From contig NZ_SMRT01000012.1 of the NCBI RefSeq assembly GCF_004354045.1, forward strand, positions 1-64,000: a stretch of 64,000 nucleotides of DNA, given 5' to 3'. Each line of letters opens with the position of its first letter. Within the stretch, counting starts at the first letter, position 1. Below, in pieces: positions 16,825-25,693 of this stretch. Position numbers and translations under genes: made by a program. A model generated the notes under the pieces. The model searched no databases, was not told the DNA's origin, and saw nothing but the letters and a program-made list of their open reading frames with translations. This DNA comes from Paenibacillus piri (GTDB lineage: Bacteria > Bacillota > Bacilli > Paenibacillales > NBRC-103111).

Positions 16825-18037
16825 TCGCATATTTATCGTATATTGGAGTTTTGCCTTTCATGGTGAAGTACTCATTCAGGAACTTTTCTTTATTGTATTT
16901 TATACCTCGATCTTCGAAGACGGCATAAATCGTATCCAGTGTATTTAGTTTTTCTGAAATCAGACCACCGCTGCTGTAATCCCTAAATAATTGCATTGTG
17001 GAGTCTCCTTCAACTGGTTTGAAGATAAAGGTGTCCTCTAGGTGTGTGCATGTGCCAACCCCGATTGCATCTAAAGAATAGGTTTCCACATTGCTAGAAG
17101 TGCGTTCAAAGTCATCCAGAGTAAACCACTCCTTAAGCTCTTCAATCTTTTCGACAAGTTGTTCCATCCTTGTTCTTTGCGTGAGCTTAGTCTCGACATT
17201 ACTGTAGTACCTCAAAGTGATAAATTTCTCGTCACAACTTTCAATCACAGCGGGGTAACAGGATTTTAAGCTTCCAATAGTGCTTCTCTTTTTGCTAGTA
17301 GAGTTTTCTTTCTTTTTGACTTTGAAAATTCTAGAGTACAGTAGAACTACATCCCCTATAGCTAATTCGTTCTTCAACAGATAAGCGTACTTCTCCTTTG
17401 ATGAATATTCCCTATTCATTAACCCTTTTCTCCGAAATTCTCTCACAATGGTTGCCCAAGGCAGTTGAACTACACCCTGACTTTGATATTTGATCTCGAG
17501 AATAGATTCAGGCAGGATGCCGTTTTTCTGTAAATCGATAAGGTCTGTATACTCACCATCTTTCTGATCGTGATCATCTTGGTCGATGATCAGTTTGCGA
17601 TTCGGTTCAAGGTCGATGAAGTTTTTCACCAAAACAAAAGCCATTAGACTTACATAGGCAGCCGAACGGCTTTTACCACGAAAATCCCTGTTAGCTTTTA
17701 CATCGGAGTTGTAGTTGAAATAAACATAACGCTCTTTAAAATTTATATCTGCTTTCAAGACATTTTGGGTTTTAAGTAAGAAGTCACCATAGTTAAACTT
17801 TGCTAATTGAATATCGTCGTAAGGTAGGTCATTTACAAACTTAGACTGGGCGACAAAACTAAAATGACTGGTCTTTTTGAGTTCGTCGTCAACATTAACA
17901 CCCGCGACTGACAAGTCTTCTTGTAACAGCGATTTCGTGTATTTCCCTAATTCACAAGCTAAAAGTAACTCCGATCCAGTCTTAAATACCTCAATGCTGA
18001 CCCCTTTCGGTAGCAGTTCATTTATATGTATGGACAT
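16811..18037 (-). CDS. hypothetical protein (408 residues) next to the serine recombinase
   Basis: I chose the ATG at 18037 (protein start MSIHINELLPKG) because AAGGGG lies seven bases before it; an ATG at 18079 has no such site. The protein is soluble with mixed secondary structure and a Lys-rich middle (KVKKKENSTSKKR). The GLMNREYSSKEKYAYLLKNEL region is helical, and LILDQDD-like acidic segments occur. No motif or family is recognised. It sits in the cargo end of the element next to its recombinase. Confidence 0.6.
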   Translation of the reverse strand: MSIHINELLPKGVSIEVFKTGSELLLACELGKYTKSLLQEDLSVAGVNVDDELKKTSHFSFVAQSKFVNDLPYDDIQLAKFNYGDFLLKTQNVLKADINFKERYVYFNYNSDVKANRDFRGKSRSAAYVSLMAFVLVKNFIDLEPNRKLIIDQDDHDQKDGEYTDLIDLQKNGILPESILEIKYQSQGVVQLPWATIVREFRRKGLMNREYSSKEKYAYLLKNELAIGDVVLLYSRIFKVKKKENSTSKKRSTIGSLKSCYPAVIESCDEKFITLRYYSNVETKLTQRTRMEQLVEKIEELKEWFTLDDFERTSSNVETYSLDAIGVGTCTHLEDTFIFKPVEGDSTMQLFRDYSSGGLISEKLNTLDTIYAVFEDRGIKYNKEKFLNEYFTMKGKTPIYDKYAKRAE

Positions 18038-18384
18038 AACGTATTCCCCTTGTGACAGAGCTTGTTGTAGGTAGCTCATTGCAATATTAATATGGCTCCA
18101 TTATAGCAAAACTTTCTCAGTTTTTCGCTCATGGGGTTCTTCTCTAGAGGTGTCGAGAAAACCGACACCTCTATCTCGTGTTGTTATCACTTACTTAAAA
18201 CAGCACGACTATGATCAGGTTTTTATTCCCTCATTTCAAGACATGAGGAATATTGGGTGATATGAATATTTGTTTGAGGGAGTTGGAGTTTTCGTCATGG
18301 AGTTGAGATATAAGTAGTCAAGAGGTTCCCGCCCTCAAGGCATGGAGGTCAAACTCCAAATCCATTGTAGGCGGAGTGACTGCT
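18038..18384. other. intergenic region with a perfect hairpin
   Basis: It holds an AGAGGTGTCG / CGACACCTCT inverted repeat (18146-18172) and the start regions of the divergent genes on each side. No gene was seen. Confidence 0.45.
18146..18172. repeat. 10-bp inverted repeat, possible operator
   Basis: Perfect arms AGAGGTGTCG and CGACACCTCT with a seven-base loop, between divergently oriented genes. Confidence 0.5.
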
Positions 18385-18585
18385 ATGACAGCTGCAATAC
18401 AAAAAATGGCAAAAAGTGACGAATACGATTTGGTTATAGAAGATGACTGTATAGTGGGGTTCAAACGGTATAACAAAGAGTTTGGGATGTGGGTCGAACT
18501 AAGGTTCTCGGAAATGGATAGTGATTCGAGAGAAATGTTGCTTATAACTCTGGTTGACGAGTATGCGAAGCAGACACTTTTGTAG
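18385..18585 (+). CDS. small acidic hypothetical protein
   Basis: ATG 18385 with AGGCGGAG eight bases upstream; the GTG at 18376 lies too close to that site. The 66-residue protein is acidic (DEYDLVIEDDCIVGFKRY, then EMDSDSREMLLITLVDEYAK), a compact beta-alpha look. Unknown family. It lies 120 bases before the serine recombinase; such small ORFs next to recombinases may be directionality factors, but nothing in the sequence proves it. Confidence 0.5.
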   Translation: MTAAIQKMAKSDEYDLVIEDDCIVGFKRYNKEFGMWVELRFSEMDSDSREMLLITLVDEYAKQTLL

Positions 18586-18704
18586 ACGCAGTTGACCATT
18601 TATATCAGCACTTAGCATTACGAAGAAAGAGTTTGAAAACACTTCATTGACATGGTAATACAACAAGGATCGTTGTAGTTTCGACTAATTATACTCTCGA
18701 AGGG

Positions 18705-20450
18705 ATGGCACTTAAAATGGTTGTAGCAAATAGAACTGATAATTTCACTACGAATACTGATACAAAAGTAAAGAAAGTTGGAACGCTCTATCGGGTATCA
18801 ACAAAGAAGCAAGTTCATTTCTCAGAGAATGGCGGCGATATCCCAACTCAGAGAAAGGCTTGTCATGACTTTATTAGAAGCATGCCAGGTTGGGTGTTGG
18901 TGGAAGAATGTGAATACTACGAGAAAGGTGTTTCGGGGTTTAAGACTCGTGCAGAGAATCGAGACGTAATTCAACAGGCAAAAGAAGATGCTCTCCAAGG
19001 TAAATTCGATGTCTTACTGGTGTTTATGTTTGACCGACTTGGTCGTATCGATAGCGAGACCCCGTTTGTCTTAGAGTGGTTTGTTCAGCAAGGAATTGAA
19101 ATGTGGTCTGTTAAGGAAGGTCAGCAAAAAATTGAAGGTCAAATGGATAAGTTGATGAACTACCTCCGATTCTGGACTGCGAATACAGAAAGTGTTAATA
19201 CTACACATCGAGTAAAGAACAGTCACGATCAGATGGTTAAAGAAGGAGTCTATCGAGGAGGAACTGTTCCTTATGGATATAAGATTGTGGAGTCTGGTGA
19301 GATTAGTAATCGAGGTAGGTTGTTACATAAAGTAGTGATCGATCCTAATGCAGCGGAGATTGTAAAAATGATGTATGATCTTGTGGATCAAGAGGGGTAT
19401 GGTCAGTATCGAATTTCTAAGCTACTTAATGAGAAAGGATTAAAAACTAATCGAGGTAAGCCTTGGTCTTCGCCATCAGTAAGTGTCATCCTTCGTAACC
19501 CGTTATATAAAGGGTTAATGGCGATTAATCGTGGTTCAAGTGCAGAAGTTTATTCTGAGAAACCGAATCCTGAATTGATCATTATTGATGAAGAGAAATG
19601 GAATCGAGTACAAGCCATTCGAGAAGGTCGGAACCCTGAAAACAGAAAAAAGGAAAACAAGGTAACGGTCTTGATGAGTACCAAGAGTACATTGTTGCTT
19701 ATCGGAATGAGTCGTTGCGGTTGTTGTGGTAATGTCCTATCCCCTACGTGGAATAAAAAAGATCACAAATTAAAGGATGGAACGATACAGAGTTATAGAT
19801 ACCCAAAGTATCGTTGCTCTGGTAAAGGCGCTCAGAAAGCAATCACATGCACAGGACAAACGACTTATGCTCAGAAAAAACTTGAAGGTATCGTACTAGC
19901 TGAAGTATATCGCTATCTTGATCATCTGGAATGTGTAGATATTGATGAACAGCTTAAGAAGCTAAAAAGTGAAAAGGTCAGCGACGAAGAAATAGTACTA
20001 AAAAACTTAAAGAAGCAACTGGCAAAGTCTACTCAAGAACTTACTGCTTTGGATGATGAATTGATGAAGGTCGTAATGGGCAAAAGTCCTTTTTCTAGAG
20101 AGAAAATTAGCACAATAATGAGTGACAAGGAAAGCGAAGTAAATGATTTAAAGTCCAAGGTTGATGAACTTGAACAAGAACTGAATTCACGAAATGTGAA
20201 GCGTACGGAACTTGAAGTACTTCAAAAACGGATACCAATCTGGCGTGACGTGTTTAGACGTTCATCCATAGCTAAACAAAAGATGATGCTAAATACCCTT
20301 GTCGACCAAGTTGATGTATTTCGAAATAAGGTGGTTATTAAGTACAACTTGCGGATCGGGAGCTTTATCGCTGCAATGGGAATCGACACGAAGGAGCGGC
20401 TAGGTAATAAGAAATTGATGGCACAAAATGTGATCACTAATAAAGGTTAG
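18705..20450 (+). CDS. large serine recombinase (site-specific integrase)
   Basis: A 581-residue large serine recombinase. The N-terminal catalytic domain has LYRVSTKKQ (catalytic Ser), then GKFDVLLVFMFDRLGR (D-R-L-x-R). The recombinase domain (GGTVPYGYKIV, NPLYKGLMAINR) follows, then a zinc ribbon (MSRCGCCGNVLSP ... YRCSGKG ... CTGQ) and a long coiled coil (residues 430-510). These enzymes integrate and excise phages and elements between attP and attB without a tRNA requirement. It lies at one end of the defence island and is probably its mover. A fragment of a related gene lies at 45667. Confidence 0.93.
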   Translation: MALKMVVANRTDNFTTNTDTKVKKVGTLYRVSTKKQVHFSENGGDIPTQRKACHDFIRSMPGWVLVEECEYYEKGVSGFKTRAENRDVIQQAKEDALQGKFDVLLVFMFDRLGRIDSETPFVLEWFVQQGIEMWSVKEGQQKIEGQMDKLMNYLRFWTANTESVNTTHRVKNSHDQMVKEGVYRGGTVPYGYKIVESGEISNRGRLLHKVVIDPNAAEIVKMMYDLVDQEGYGQYRISKLLNEKGLKTNRGKPWSSPSVSVILRNPLYKGLMAINRGSSAEVYSEKPNPELIIIDEEKWNRVQAIREGRNPENRKKENKVTVLMSTKSTLLLIGMSRCGCCGNVLSPTWNKKDHKLKDGTIQSYRYPKYRCSGKGAQKAITCTGQTTYAQKKLEGIVLAEVYRYLDHLECVDIDEQLKKLKSEKVSDEEIVLKNLKKQLAKSTQELTALDDELMKVVMGKSPFSREKISTIMSDKESEVNDLKSKVDELEQELNSRNVKRTELEVLQKRIPIWRDVFRRSSIAKQKMMLNTLVDQVDVFRNKVVIKYNLRIGSFIAAMGIDTKERLGNKKLMAQNVITNKG

Positions 20451-20460
20451 TATGTTAAAC

Positions 20461-20492
20461 TAAAGCTCCTGTTTATTCATGCAGGAGCTTTA
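20461..20492 (+). terminator. hairpin after the serine recombinase
   Basis: TAAAGCTCCTG / CAGGAGCTTTA, an 11-base perfect stem, with a weak T tail. Confidence 0.6.
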
Positions 20493-20548
20493 GTCTTGCG
20501 GTTTTAGGGGTTGAAGTTCTGCTTTTTGGGTGCTAAACTGATAACTAC

Positions 20549-20604
20549 GGTAGAGCGCATCGCTGGCAGCGATGAGGTCAGGGGTTCGATCCCCCTAGGC
20601 TCCA
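20549..20604 (+). repeat. tRNA-Ala(GGC) 3'-half fragment, copy A
   Basis: The sequence runs from D-loop GGTAGAGC through an intact anticodon arm (CATCG-CTGGCAG-CGATG, anticodon GGC), a T arm and GGCTCCA. The partner strand of the D stem (GCTC) and a matching acceptor 5' strand are missing, so this is not a working tRNA. It is followed directly by the 201-bp array. Such 3' fragments are what integration into a tRNA gene leaves behind. Confidence 0.8.
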
Positions 20605-21204
20605 TATAACGAATAAAAGCACCCTTCGGGGTGCTTTTTCGTTATGGAGCTTAGGGCAGGAGAGAACCCCTGACGAAGGGGGGCAGACCGCGCGGAGGGA
20701 GCGAAGCGAGTGAGCACGGCATGGAAATCTACCGCTAAGATCGTCATCTTCGAATAAGCTTCGTCAGCAAGTTAAATCAGGATATCCATATCCCCCTAGG
20801 CTCCATATAACGAATAAAAGCACCCTTCGGGGTGCTTTTTCGTTATGGAGCTTAGGGCAGGAGAGAACCCCTGACGAAGGGGGGCAGACCGCGCGGAGGG
20901 AGCGAAGCGAGTGAGCACGGCATGGAAATCTACCGCTAAGATCGTCATCATCGAGTAAGCTTCGTCAGCAAGTTAAATCAGGATATCCATATCCCCCTAG
21001 GCTCCATATAACGAATAAAAGCACCCTTCGGGGTGCTTTTTCGTTATGGAGCTTAGGGCAGGAGAGAACCCCTGACGAAGGGGGGCAGACCGCGCGGAGG
21101 GAGCGAAGCGAGTGAGCACGGCATGGAAATCTACCGCTAAGATCGTCATCGTCGAGTAAGCTTCGTCAGCAAGTCGGATCAGGATATCCATATCCCCCTA
21201 GGCT
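20601..21204. repeat. tandem array 1: three 201-bp tRNA-Ala-derived units
   Basis: The block CCCCCTAGGCTCCATATAAC recurs with starts of TCCA at 20601, 20802, 21003 and 21204, an exact 201-base period. Each unit has AAAGCACCC-TTCG-GGGTGCTTTTT (a terminator hairpin), then TTATGGAGCTTAGGG and AACCCCTGACGAAGGGGGG (a degraded inverted tRNA 3' end), a conserved middle (GGCATGGAAATCTACCGCTA) and the direct CCCCCTAGGCTCCA end. Units differ by few bases. No gene: the minus-strand ORF here is spurious. Confidence 0.85.
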
Positions 21205-21207
21205 CCA

Positions 21208-21510
21208 TAAAAAAAGTGTCACTACGATACCGTTGTGGCGTTTTTTTATGTGTATTGGGGAGCGAACCCCTGAGAAGGGGGGCGTCCCGCGCGGACGGAA
21301 CGAATGGGATGACATCAATGAAAAACTACAAGTGTAGGAGCACGGCGTCTGAATCTACCGCTGGGAACTGCATCAGCGAGTTAGCTTCGTCAGCGGGTTA
21401 AATCGAGATTCATACATCACCCCAAAGCTCCACTAAACACACGCCAAGTTATGGCGTGTTTTTTACGTTTGCTAGAGCCCAATAGGGGGCAGGCCGCGCG
21501 CACGAAGCGT
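21208..21510. repeat. diverged copy of the 201-bp unit plus a partial further copy
   Basis: The order of landmarks is kept (GGGGAGCGAACCCCTGAGAA, GAGCACGGCGTCTGAATCTA, GCTTCGTCAGCGGGTTAAAT, AAGCTCCA) but many bases differ. The terminator hairpins at each end have different stems (for example ACACGCC / GGCGTGT near 21440-21460). A last start of a unit ends near 21508. Confidence 0.65.
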
Positions 21511-21540
21511 CAGACTACAATTCAGGATTTTTGTCGACTA

Positions 21541-21575
21541 AGGAAACAAAAAATATTACAATTATATTGTTTCCT
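21541..21575. promoter_or_regulatory. operator-like inverted repeat before the alpha/beta hydrolase
   Basis: AGGAAACAA at 21541-21549 and TTGTTTCCT at 21567-21575 form a perfect nine-base inverted repeat, as TetR-type regulators use. No cognate regulator lies adjacent. Confidence 0.5.
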
Positions 21576-21588
21576 AATTCAACAATAA

Positions 21589-22383
21589 GTGAGGAGTGAA
21601 CTTTACTATGAAGTTCGAGGAGAAGGAGAACCGCTTATAATGATTTCAGGCGGTAGTGGAGATGCGGGCTTCTTTTCGAATGGGGCAGATATTCTTGCCG
21701 ATGAATACCAGGTCATAACGTATGACCGTCGCGGCAATTCGCGCAGCACCAGAAACGATCCTCAAAATTTTGAGGTCAGTCAGCAGGCCCGAGATGTAGT
21801 TGCGGTTATGCAGGCAGCTGGTCACCAGTCGGCTTATGTGTTTGGAAATAGCGGCGGCGCCATTTTTGCAATGGAAATGGCGCCGAGACATCCTCAAGCT
21901 GTCAAAGCGATGGTTATTCATGAGCCGCCTGTTGTACAGGTTCTTTCTGATAGTAAAAAATGGCTAAGCTTTTTTGCTAGCGTTTATCGGACGTCATTTA
22001 AATTTGGCGTCCAAGTGGCCAGCTTCAAGTTTAATTTGTCCCTTTCAATCCCGTTCAGTGCTTTTAAAAGCGTTCCGAAAGATTTTCAAAGCCGTGTAAC
22101 GGAAGCGAATAATGAAAGCTTCTTAATCAGTCACGAAATGATTCCCAGTATGAATTATCAGCCCGAAATCGAGAGGATTAAGCAAAATGGAGTGAAGATT
22201 ATTGCGGCGGCAGGCAAAATGACTCTGGATAAGGGGAAATACTATGGACGAACAGCTCCAATTTTGGCAGAGAAGCTCGGCTGCGAAATGGTAATATTCC
22301 CGGGTCACCATCTATCCTTTTTTGATATGCCACAGGGATGGGTAGTTGTCTTGCGGGATGTCCTTCATAGAGTATCGAGATAG
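21589..22383 (+). CDS. alpha/beta hydrolase
   Basis: A 264-residue alpha/beta hydrolase. Oxyanion region MISGGSGDAGFF; YDRRGNSRS; nucleophile elbow VFGNSGGAIFAME (Ser in G-N-S-G-G); late His in FPGHHLSFFD. The acid is uncertain. The start is a GTG with no clear ribosome binding site, and a stop lies just upstream in frame, so the N-terminus may have been cut by the repeat/operator junction; related proteins usually have a few more residues. A paralogue with the same layout is at 63029. The substrate is unknown. Confidence 0.85.
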   Translation: MRSELYYEVRGEGEPLIMISGGSGDAGFFSNGADILADEYQVITYDRRGNSRSTRNDPQNFEVSQQARDVVAVMQAAGHQSAYVFGNSGGAIFAMEMAPRHPQAVKAMVIHEPPVVQVLSDSKKWLSFFASVYRTSFKFGVQVASFKFNLSLSIPFSAFKSVPKDFQSRVTEANNESFLISHEMIPSMNYQPEIERIKQNGVKIIAAAGKMTLDKGKYYGRTAPILAEKLGCEMVIFPGHHLSFFDMPQGWVVVLRDVLHRVSR

Positions 22384-22672
22384 CAGGCATCAACATCAAA
22401 AAACAGGGGCTCTAGCTTGATATACTGTTTTGCCGACATTCTTCGTGATAATTACACTGCCCATAAATCCCTATGACATAAATCATGACGTGACTGAGTA
22501 AATCGGTCACGTCATTTCTATTTCCCCCAATCTCCACCAAGAACAACCATTTTTGTGGATTGTTAAATGGGGGCATGAGCCTTGGCTTCACTTATGATTT
22601 CGAATCGAGTCTGAATAAATCAAAGGCATTTTGCAAAACCTTTGTTCGATAACGTCTTTACTTTGACGGTTC
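22384..22672 (+). other. intergenic region with terminator
   Basis: Contains the ATGACGTGAC / GTCACGTCAT hairpin at 22485-22515; otherwise only the leader of the CAP-domain gene. Confidence 0.5.
22485..22515 (+). terminator. terminator between hydrolase and CAP-domain gene
   Basis: Perfect ten-base stem ATGACGTGAC / GTCACGTCAT, then TTCTATTT. Confidence 0.55.
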
Positions 22673-22686
22673 AAGGAGGTATTGTT

Positions 22687-23352
22687 ATTAAACAATTTAT
22701 CGTATTCGCGGCGTTATTACTCATTGCAGGCTGTACGACGAGTAATAATATTACAACCAAGCAACAGACCGCTAATCCACCAAAGGTTGAAACTCATGCT
22801 CGCAGTGCTGCTCCAACGTCAACCTTAACGCAAGCATCATCCATTTCTACGCCGGGCGCAGGGAAATCATCGATCACGATGAATCAAGCACCCGATGCCG
22901 CTTCGAATTGGATGGATTGGTCCGGTAATGCACCGGTAAAAAAACCGGCGGATCAGTCCGGAAATCCACAACAATCCATCAATCCATCCCAATTTGGGCA
23001 GCAAGTGCTGGATCTAGTGAATCAAGAAAGAACGAAGGCAGGCTTGCAGTCCGTTAGTATGAATAGCAGTCTCTCGAACATGGCCATGGCTAAAGCACAG
23101 GATATGTACAACAATAATTATTTTGATCATCAGTCACCGACTTATGGATCTCCGTTTGATATGATGAAAGCATACGGGATTACGTATAACTCTGCAGGAG
23201 AAAACATCGCCAAAGGCCAGACAAGCCCGACGGAAGTGATGAGCCAATGGATGAATAGTCCCGGGCATCGCGCCAACATCCTGAATAGTAGTTTCACCCA
23301 AATTGGAGTCGCATACTATAACAGCGAGTGGGTCCAAGAATTTACTGGCTAG
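22687..23352 (+). CDS. CAP-domain (SCP-like) lipoprotein
   Basis: A secreted lipoprotein: KQFIVFAALLLIAGC is a signal peptide with lipobox (Cys acylated). A Thr/Ser-rich linker (to ~110) leads to a C-terminal CAP domain with LVNQERTKAGLQSV, YFDHQSPTYGSPFDM (His), SAGENIAKG (Glu) and MNSPGHRANILN (His). Related YkwD-type proteins act at the cell surface or spore. The start is odd: an ATT codon (22687) sits six bases after a perfect AAGGAGGT, while the only in-frame standard start (TTG 22642) has no site and would spoil the signal peptide. Other possibility: a mutated ATG. Confidence 0.85.
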   Translation: MKQFIVFAALLLIAGCTTSNNITTKQQTANPPKVETHARSAAPTSTLTQASSISTPGAGKSSITMNQAPDAASNWMDWSGNAPVKKPADQSGNPQQSINPSQFGQQVLDLVNQERTKAGLQSVSMNSSLSNMAMAKAQDMYNNNYFDHQSPTYGSPFDMMKAYGITYNSAGENIAKGQTSPTEVMSQWMNSPGHRANILNSSFTQIGVAYYNSEWVQEFTG

Positions 23353-23778
23353 CTAGTGCAGGAAATAATAAAACCTCCGCTACGATGGCTCTAATGGGGA
23401 CAGGATATCGTTACGCAAAAAAACATGCCACACGGCGTGTTTTTTGCGTTCGGTGAAGCATACGGTTCATTTTTACGAGTACAGATGGCACTTGTATTTT
23501 GTAGATGAATGCCCCGAACATGCAAACATAGCTCCCCGTGTTCTACATATTCCCGTACAACTAGAAGAAGAAACAAAATTCGCGCCGTATCCAGAAACAA
23601 CAGCCTAGATTGCTTCATCATTTCACTTAATGAAATATTCTGGTTACACCACAGCTCATCCTGAAATAAATGTTCCGTCTCAAACGTTTCCGTTTGAAGT
23701 ATAATGGATGGAGGCATGACTACATGCCATCGATAAAATAATTGTATACGCGAATTAAATGAGTGAGGTAAGAATGAA
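23353..23778. other. intergenic region after the CAP-domain gene
   Basis: A terminator (AACATGCC-ACAC-GGCGTGTT then T run, 23422-23446). A minus-strand ORF (23391-23717) is Cys-rich without family features and is not called. Confidence 0.45.
23422..23446 (+). terminator. terminator of the CAP-domain gene
   Basis: AACATGCC / GGCGTGTT stem (one G-U pair) with a six-T run. Confidence 0.6.
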
Positions 23779-24238
23779 ATGAGATTGCGTACAACATGGT
23801 TTATCTATGCCGGTATTTTATGGACATTGCTTTTTGCTATAATGAGTTTTTACTGGGCAGTTGGCGAATGATCGGGGTTAAATCATTGGGTGGGAAAATT
23901 TGCTAAATGGCGCTGAACCGGGACCCAGGATTTATACCAGTAGTTTGGGCAACAGGCGTTGTCAAATTAGGAGGCGTGCTTCTTTTATTATGTTTGATTA
24001 GAAGCAGAAGTTCTCGTACAAAGATAAGAAAATGGTTATCGTTTATTTGTATTTCAGCTGGAATCTTTATGATTTTGTATGGAGAGCGGGAAATTTCATT
24101 ACAATTTCCCTTTCAGCAATTAACGTATTGGATTTTGATTTGGACGCTTATGCGATAAAATGGAGGCTCCTATTCTGGGAGCCGTTCTGGATAGTTGGTG
24201 GAATCTTTTATGTACTAGCTGGATATAGCAATAAATGA
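23779..24238 (+). pseudogene. DUF3995 membrane protein, broken by frameshifts and a stop
   Basis: Three frames together rebuild one four-helix membrane protein. Frame 1 (23779-23871) gives MRLRTTWFIYAGILWTLLFA to VG; frame 3 from 23868 gives MIGVKSLGGKIC then a TAA (23904-23906) and MALNRDPGFIPVVWATGVVK; frame 2 from about 24080 gives ITISLSAINVLDFDLDAYAI to the end AGYSNK. The lesions are a frameshift near 23866, an in-frame stop, and a frameshift near 24080. The pieces read as DUF3995. It is not functional as it stands. Confidence 0.75.
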
Positions 24239-24400
24239 TAGTTTGTCCCTAGTTCTTAGCTTCATTCTGTGGTAGAAAAAGGGCACAAAAAGGAAATATG
24301 TCATCACGGCAACAAAATCTAACAAAGCATTGCACCCATGGTTGGAGTTATTTATTATTGACTAACGTCAAACTTTATTGGCAGTATAATACCCAATGGT

Positions 24401-24456
24401 GGTAGAGCGCATCGCTGGCAGCGTTGAGGTCAGGGGTTCGATCCCCCTAGGCTCCA
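24401..24456 (+). repeat. tRNA-Ala(GGC) 3'-half fragment, copy B
   Basis: Same segment as copy A with one change in the anticodon stem (GCGTTGAGG), which unpairs it. Its 5' flank is degraded. It leads directly into array 2. Confidence 0.75.
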
Positions 24457-25059
24457 TATAACGAATAAAAGCACCCATACAGGATGCTTTTTCGTTATGG
24501 AGCTTAGGGCTGGAGAGAATCACTGACGAAGGGGGGCAGACCGCGCGGAGGGAGCGAAGCGAGTGAGCACGGCATGGAAATCTACCGCTAAGATCGTCAT
24601 CGTCGAGTAAGCTTCGTCAGCAAGTTGGATCAGGATATCCATATCCCCCTAGGCTCCATATAACGAATAAAAGCACCCATACAGGATGCTTTTTCGTTAT
24701 GGAGTAGGGCTGGAGAGAATCACTGACGAAGGGGGGCAGACCGCGCGGAGGGAGCGAAGCGAGTGAGCACGGCATGGAAATCTACCGCTAAGATCGTCAT
24801 CGTCGAGTAAGCTTCGTCAGCAAGTTAAATCAGGATATCCATATCCCCCTAGGCTCCATATAACGAATAAAAGCACCTTTCGGGGTGCTTTTTCGTTATG
24901 GAGCTTAGGGCTGGAGAGAACCCCTGACGAAGGGGGGCAGACCGCGCGGAGGGAGAGAAGCGATTGAGCACGGCATGGAAATCTACCGCTAAGATCGTCA
25001 TCGTCGAGTAAGCTTCGTCAGCAAGTTGGATCAGGATATCCATATCCCCCTAGGCTCCA
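24453..25059. repeat. tandem array 2: three ~201-bp tRNA-Ala-derived units
   Basis: TCCA boundaries at 24453, 24655, 24855 and 25056 give units of 202, 200 and 201 bases. Units 1 and 2 share a variant terminator (CACCCATACAGGATG), unit 3 has the array-1 type (CACCTTTCGGGGTG), so the array did not arise by a single recent duplication. Confidence 0.85.
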
Positions 25060-25062
25060 TAG

Positions 25063-25109
25063 CGAAAAAAGGTTAGCCATCAGGCAGCCATCAGGCTAGC
25101 CTTTTTTCG
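25063..25109. terminator. bidirectional terminator
   Basis: GAAAAAAGGTTAGCC / GGCTAGCCTTTTTTC hairpin, with A and T runs on either side, between array 2 and the convergent SRPBCC gene. Confidence 0.6.
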
Positions 25110-25175
25110 TTACGAGCCCCGTGCTCGTATTTTGATTCATTGCATTTTCTCCTCTAGATCGATATTGTTTAAGTA

Positions 25176-25655
25176 TTACTCTTTTTTGGGGAGTTGTCCG
25201 TGTTTGATGGCAAGTTCTTCATTTTGATTGGGCTTGCCTTTTCCTGTTGCGATCAAATCCCTCAGGCTGCCTCGAATGTAAGTGCCCCATGCATCTGAGC
25301 AGATTTCATAGCATTCATCAACGGGGGAAAGACCAACATGCGTGAATCGGACTTCCGCTTCGCCGCCCTTCTTTTCGATTTCGAAGACGATATCGGTATC
25401 GATCCACTCGTTCTTGTCCTTGACGAAATTAAAGTAGTTGTCGGCAATGTGCCAAACTACCTTCTTGTCGGGAACAAGTTCGGTGATCTGAATGGTGCAG
25501 CGGTGAATGTCCCGGTAATGGTACTTGAATTCCCCGATTTCGTCGGTCTTTCCTTCGATTTCTTCCGACCACCATCCGCGGACATTGTTAATGGCGGCGA
25601 ACACCTCCTCTGGACTTTGGTCTACCGTAAATGCAGTGCTGTAACTTTGATTCAT
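25176..25655 (-). CDS. SRPBCC (AHSA1-type) domain protein
   Basis: ATG 25655 follows AGGAG by eight bases; a TTG upstream is rejected. The 159-residue protein is a START-like fold member: FTVDQSPEEVFAAINNVRGWW, then YRDIHRCTIQITELVPDKKVVWHI, EVRFTHVGLSP and a C-terminal helix WGTYIRGSLRDLIATG. Such proteins bind a small hydrophobic ligand or aid ATPases; the ligand is unknown. It is divergent from an HxlR regulator whose binding sites lie over both promoters, so HxlR probably controls it. Confidence 0.87.
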   Translation of the reverse strand: MNQSYSTAFTVDQSPEEVFAAINNVRGWWSEEIEGKTDEIGEFKYHYRDIHRCTIQITELVPDKKVVWHIADNYFNFVKDKNEWIDTDIVFEIEKKGGEAEVRFTHVGLSPVDECYEICSDAWGTYIRGSLRDLIATGKGKPNQNEELAIKHGQLPKKE

Positions 25656-25693
25656 GCCAAGATCTCCTCTCAAAATGGATTAACACAACTCAA

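Noticed and set aside
20549..20604. Functional tRNA-Ala gene
   Set aside because: Anticodon and T arms are good, but the D stem 5' strand and the acceptor 5' strand are missing in every copy.
20997..21191. Minus-strand ORFs in the repeat arrays (also 24849-25043 and 48778-49056)
   Set aside because: They are antisense readings of the tRNA-derived repeat; the one at 48778 includes RGIEPLTSSLPAMRS, the well-known false protein from tRNA antisense.
23391..23717. 108-residue minus-strand ORF
   Set aside because: Cys-rich, low-complexity product covering a plus-strand terminator; no coding features.
20601..25059. CRISPR array
   Set aside because: Period of 201 bases with no unique spacers, no cas genes.
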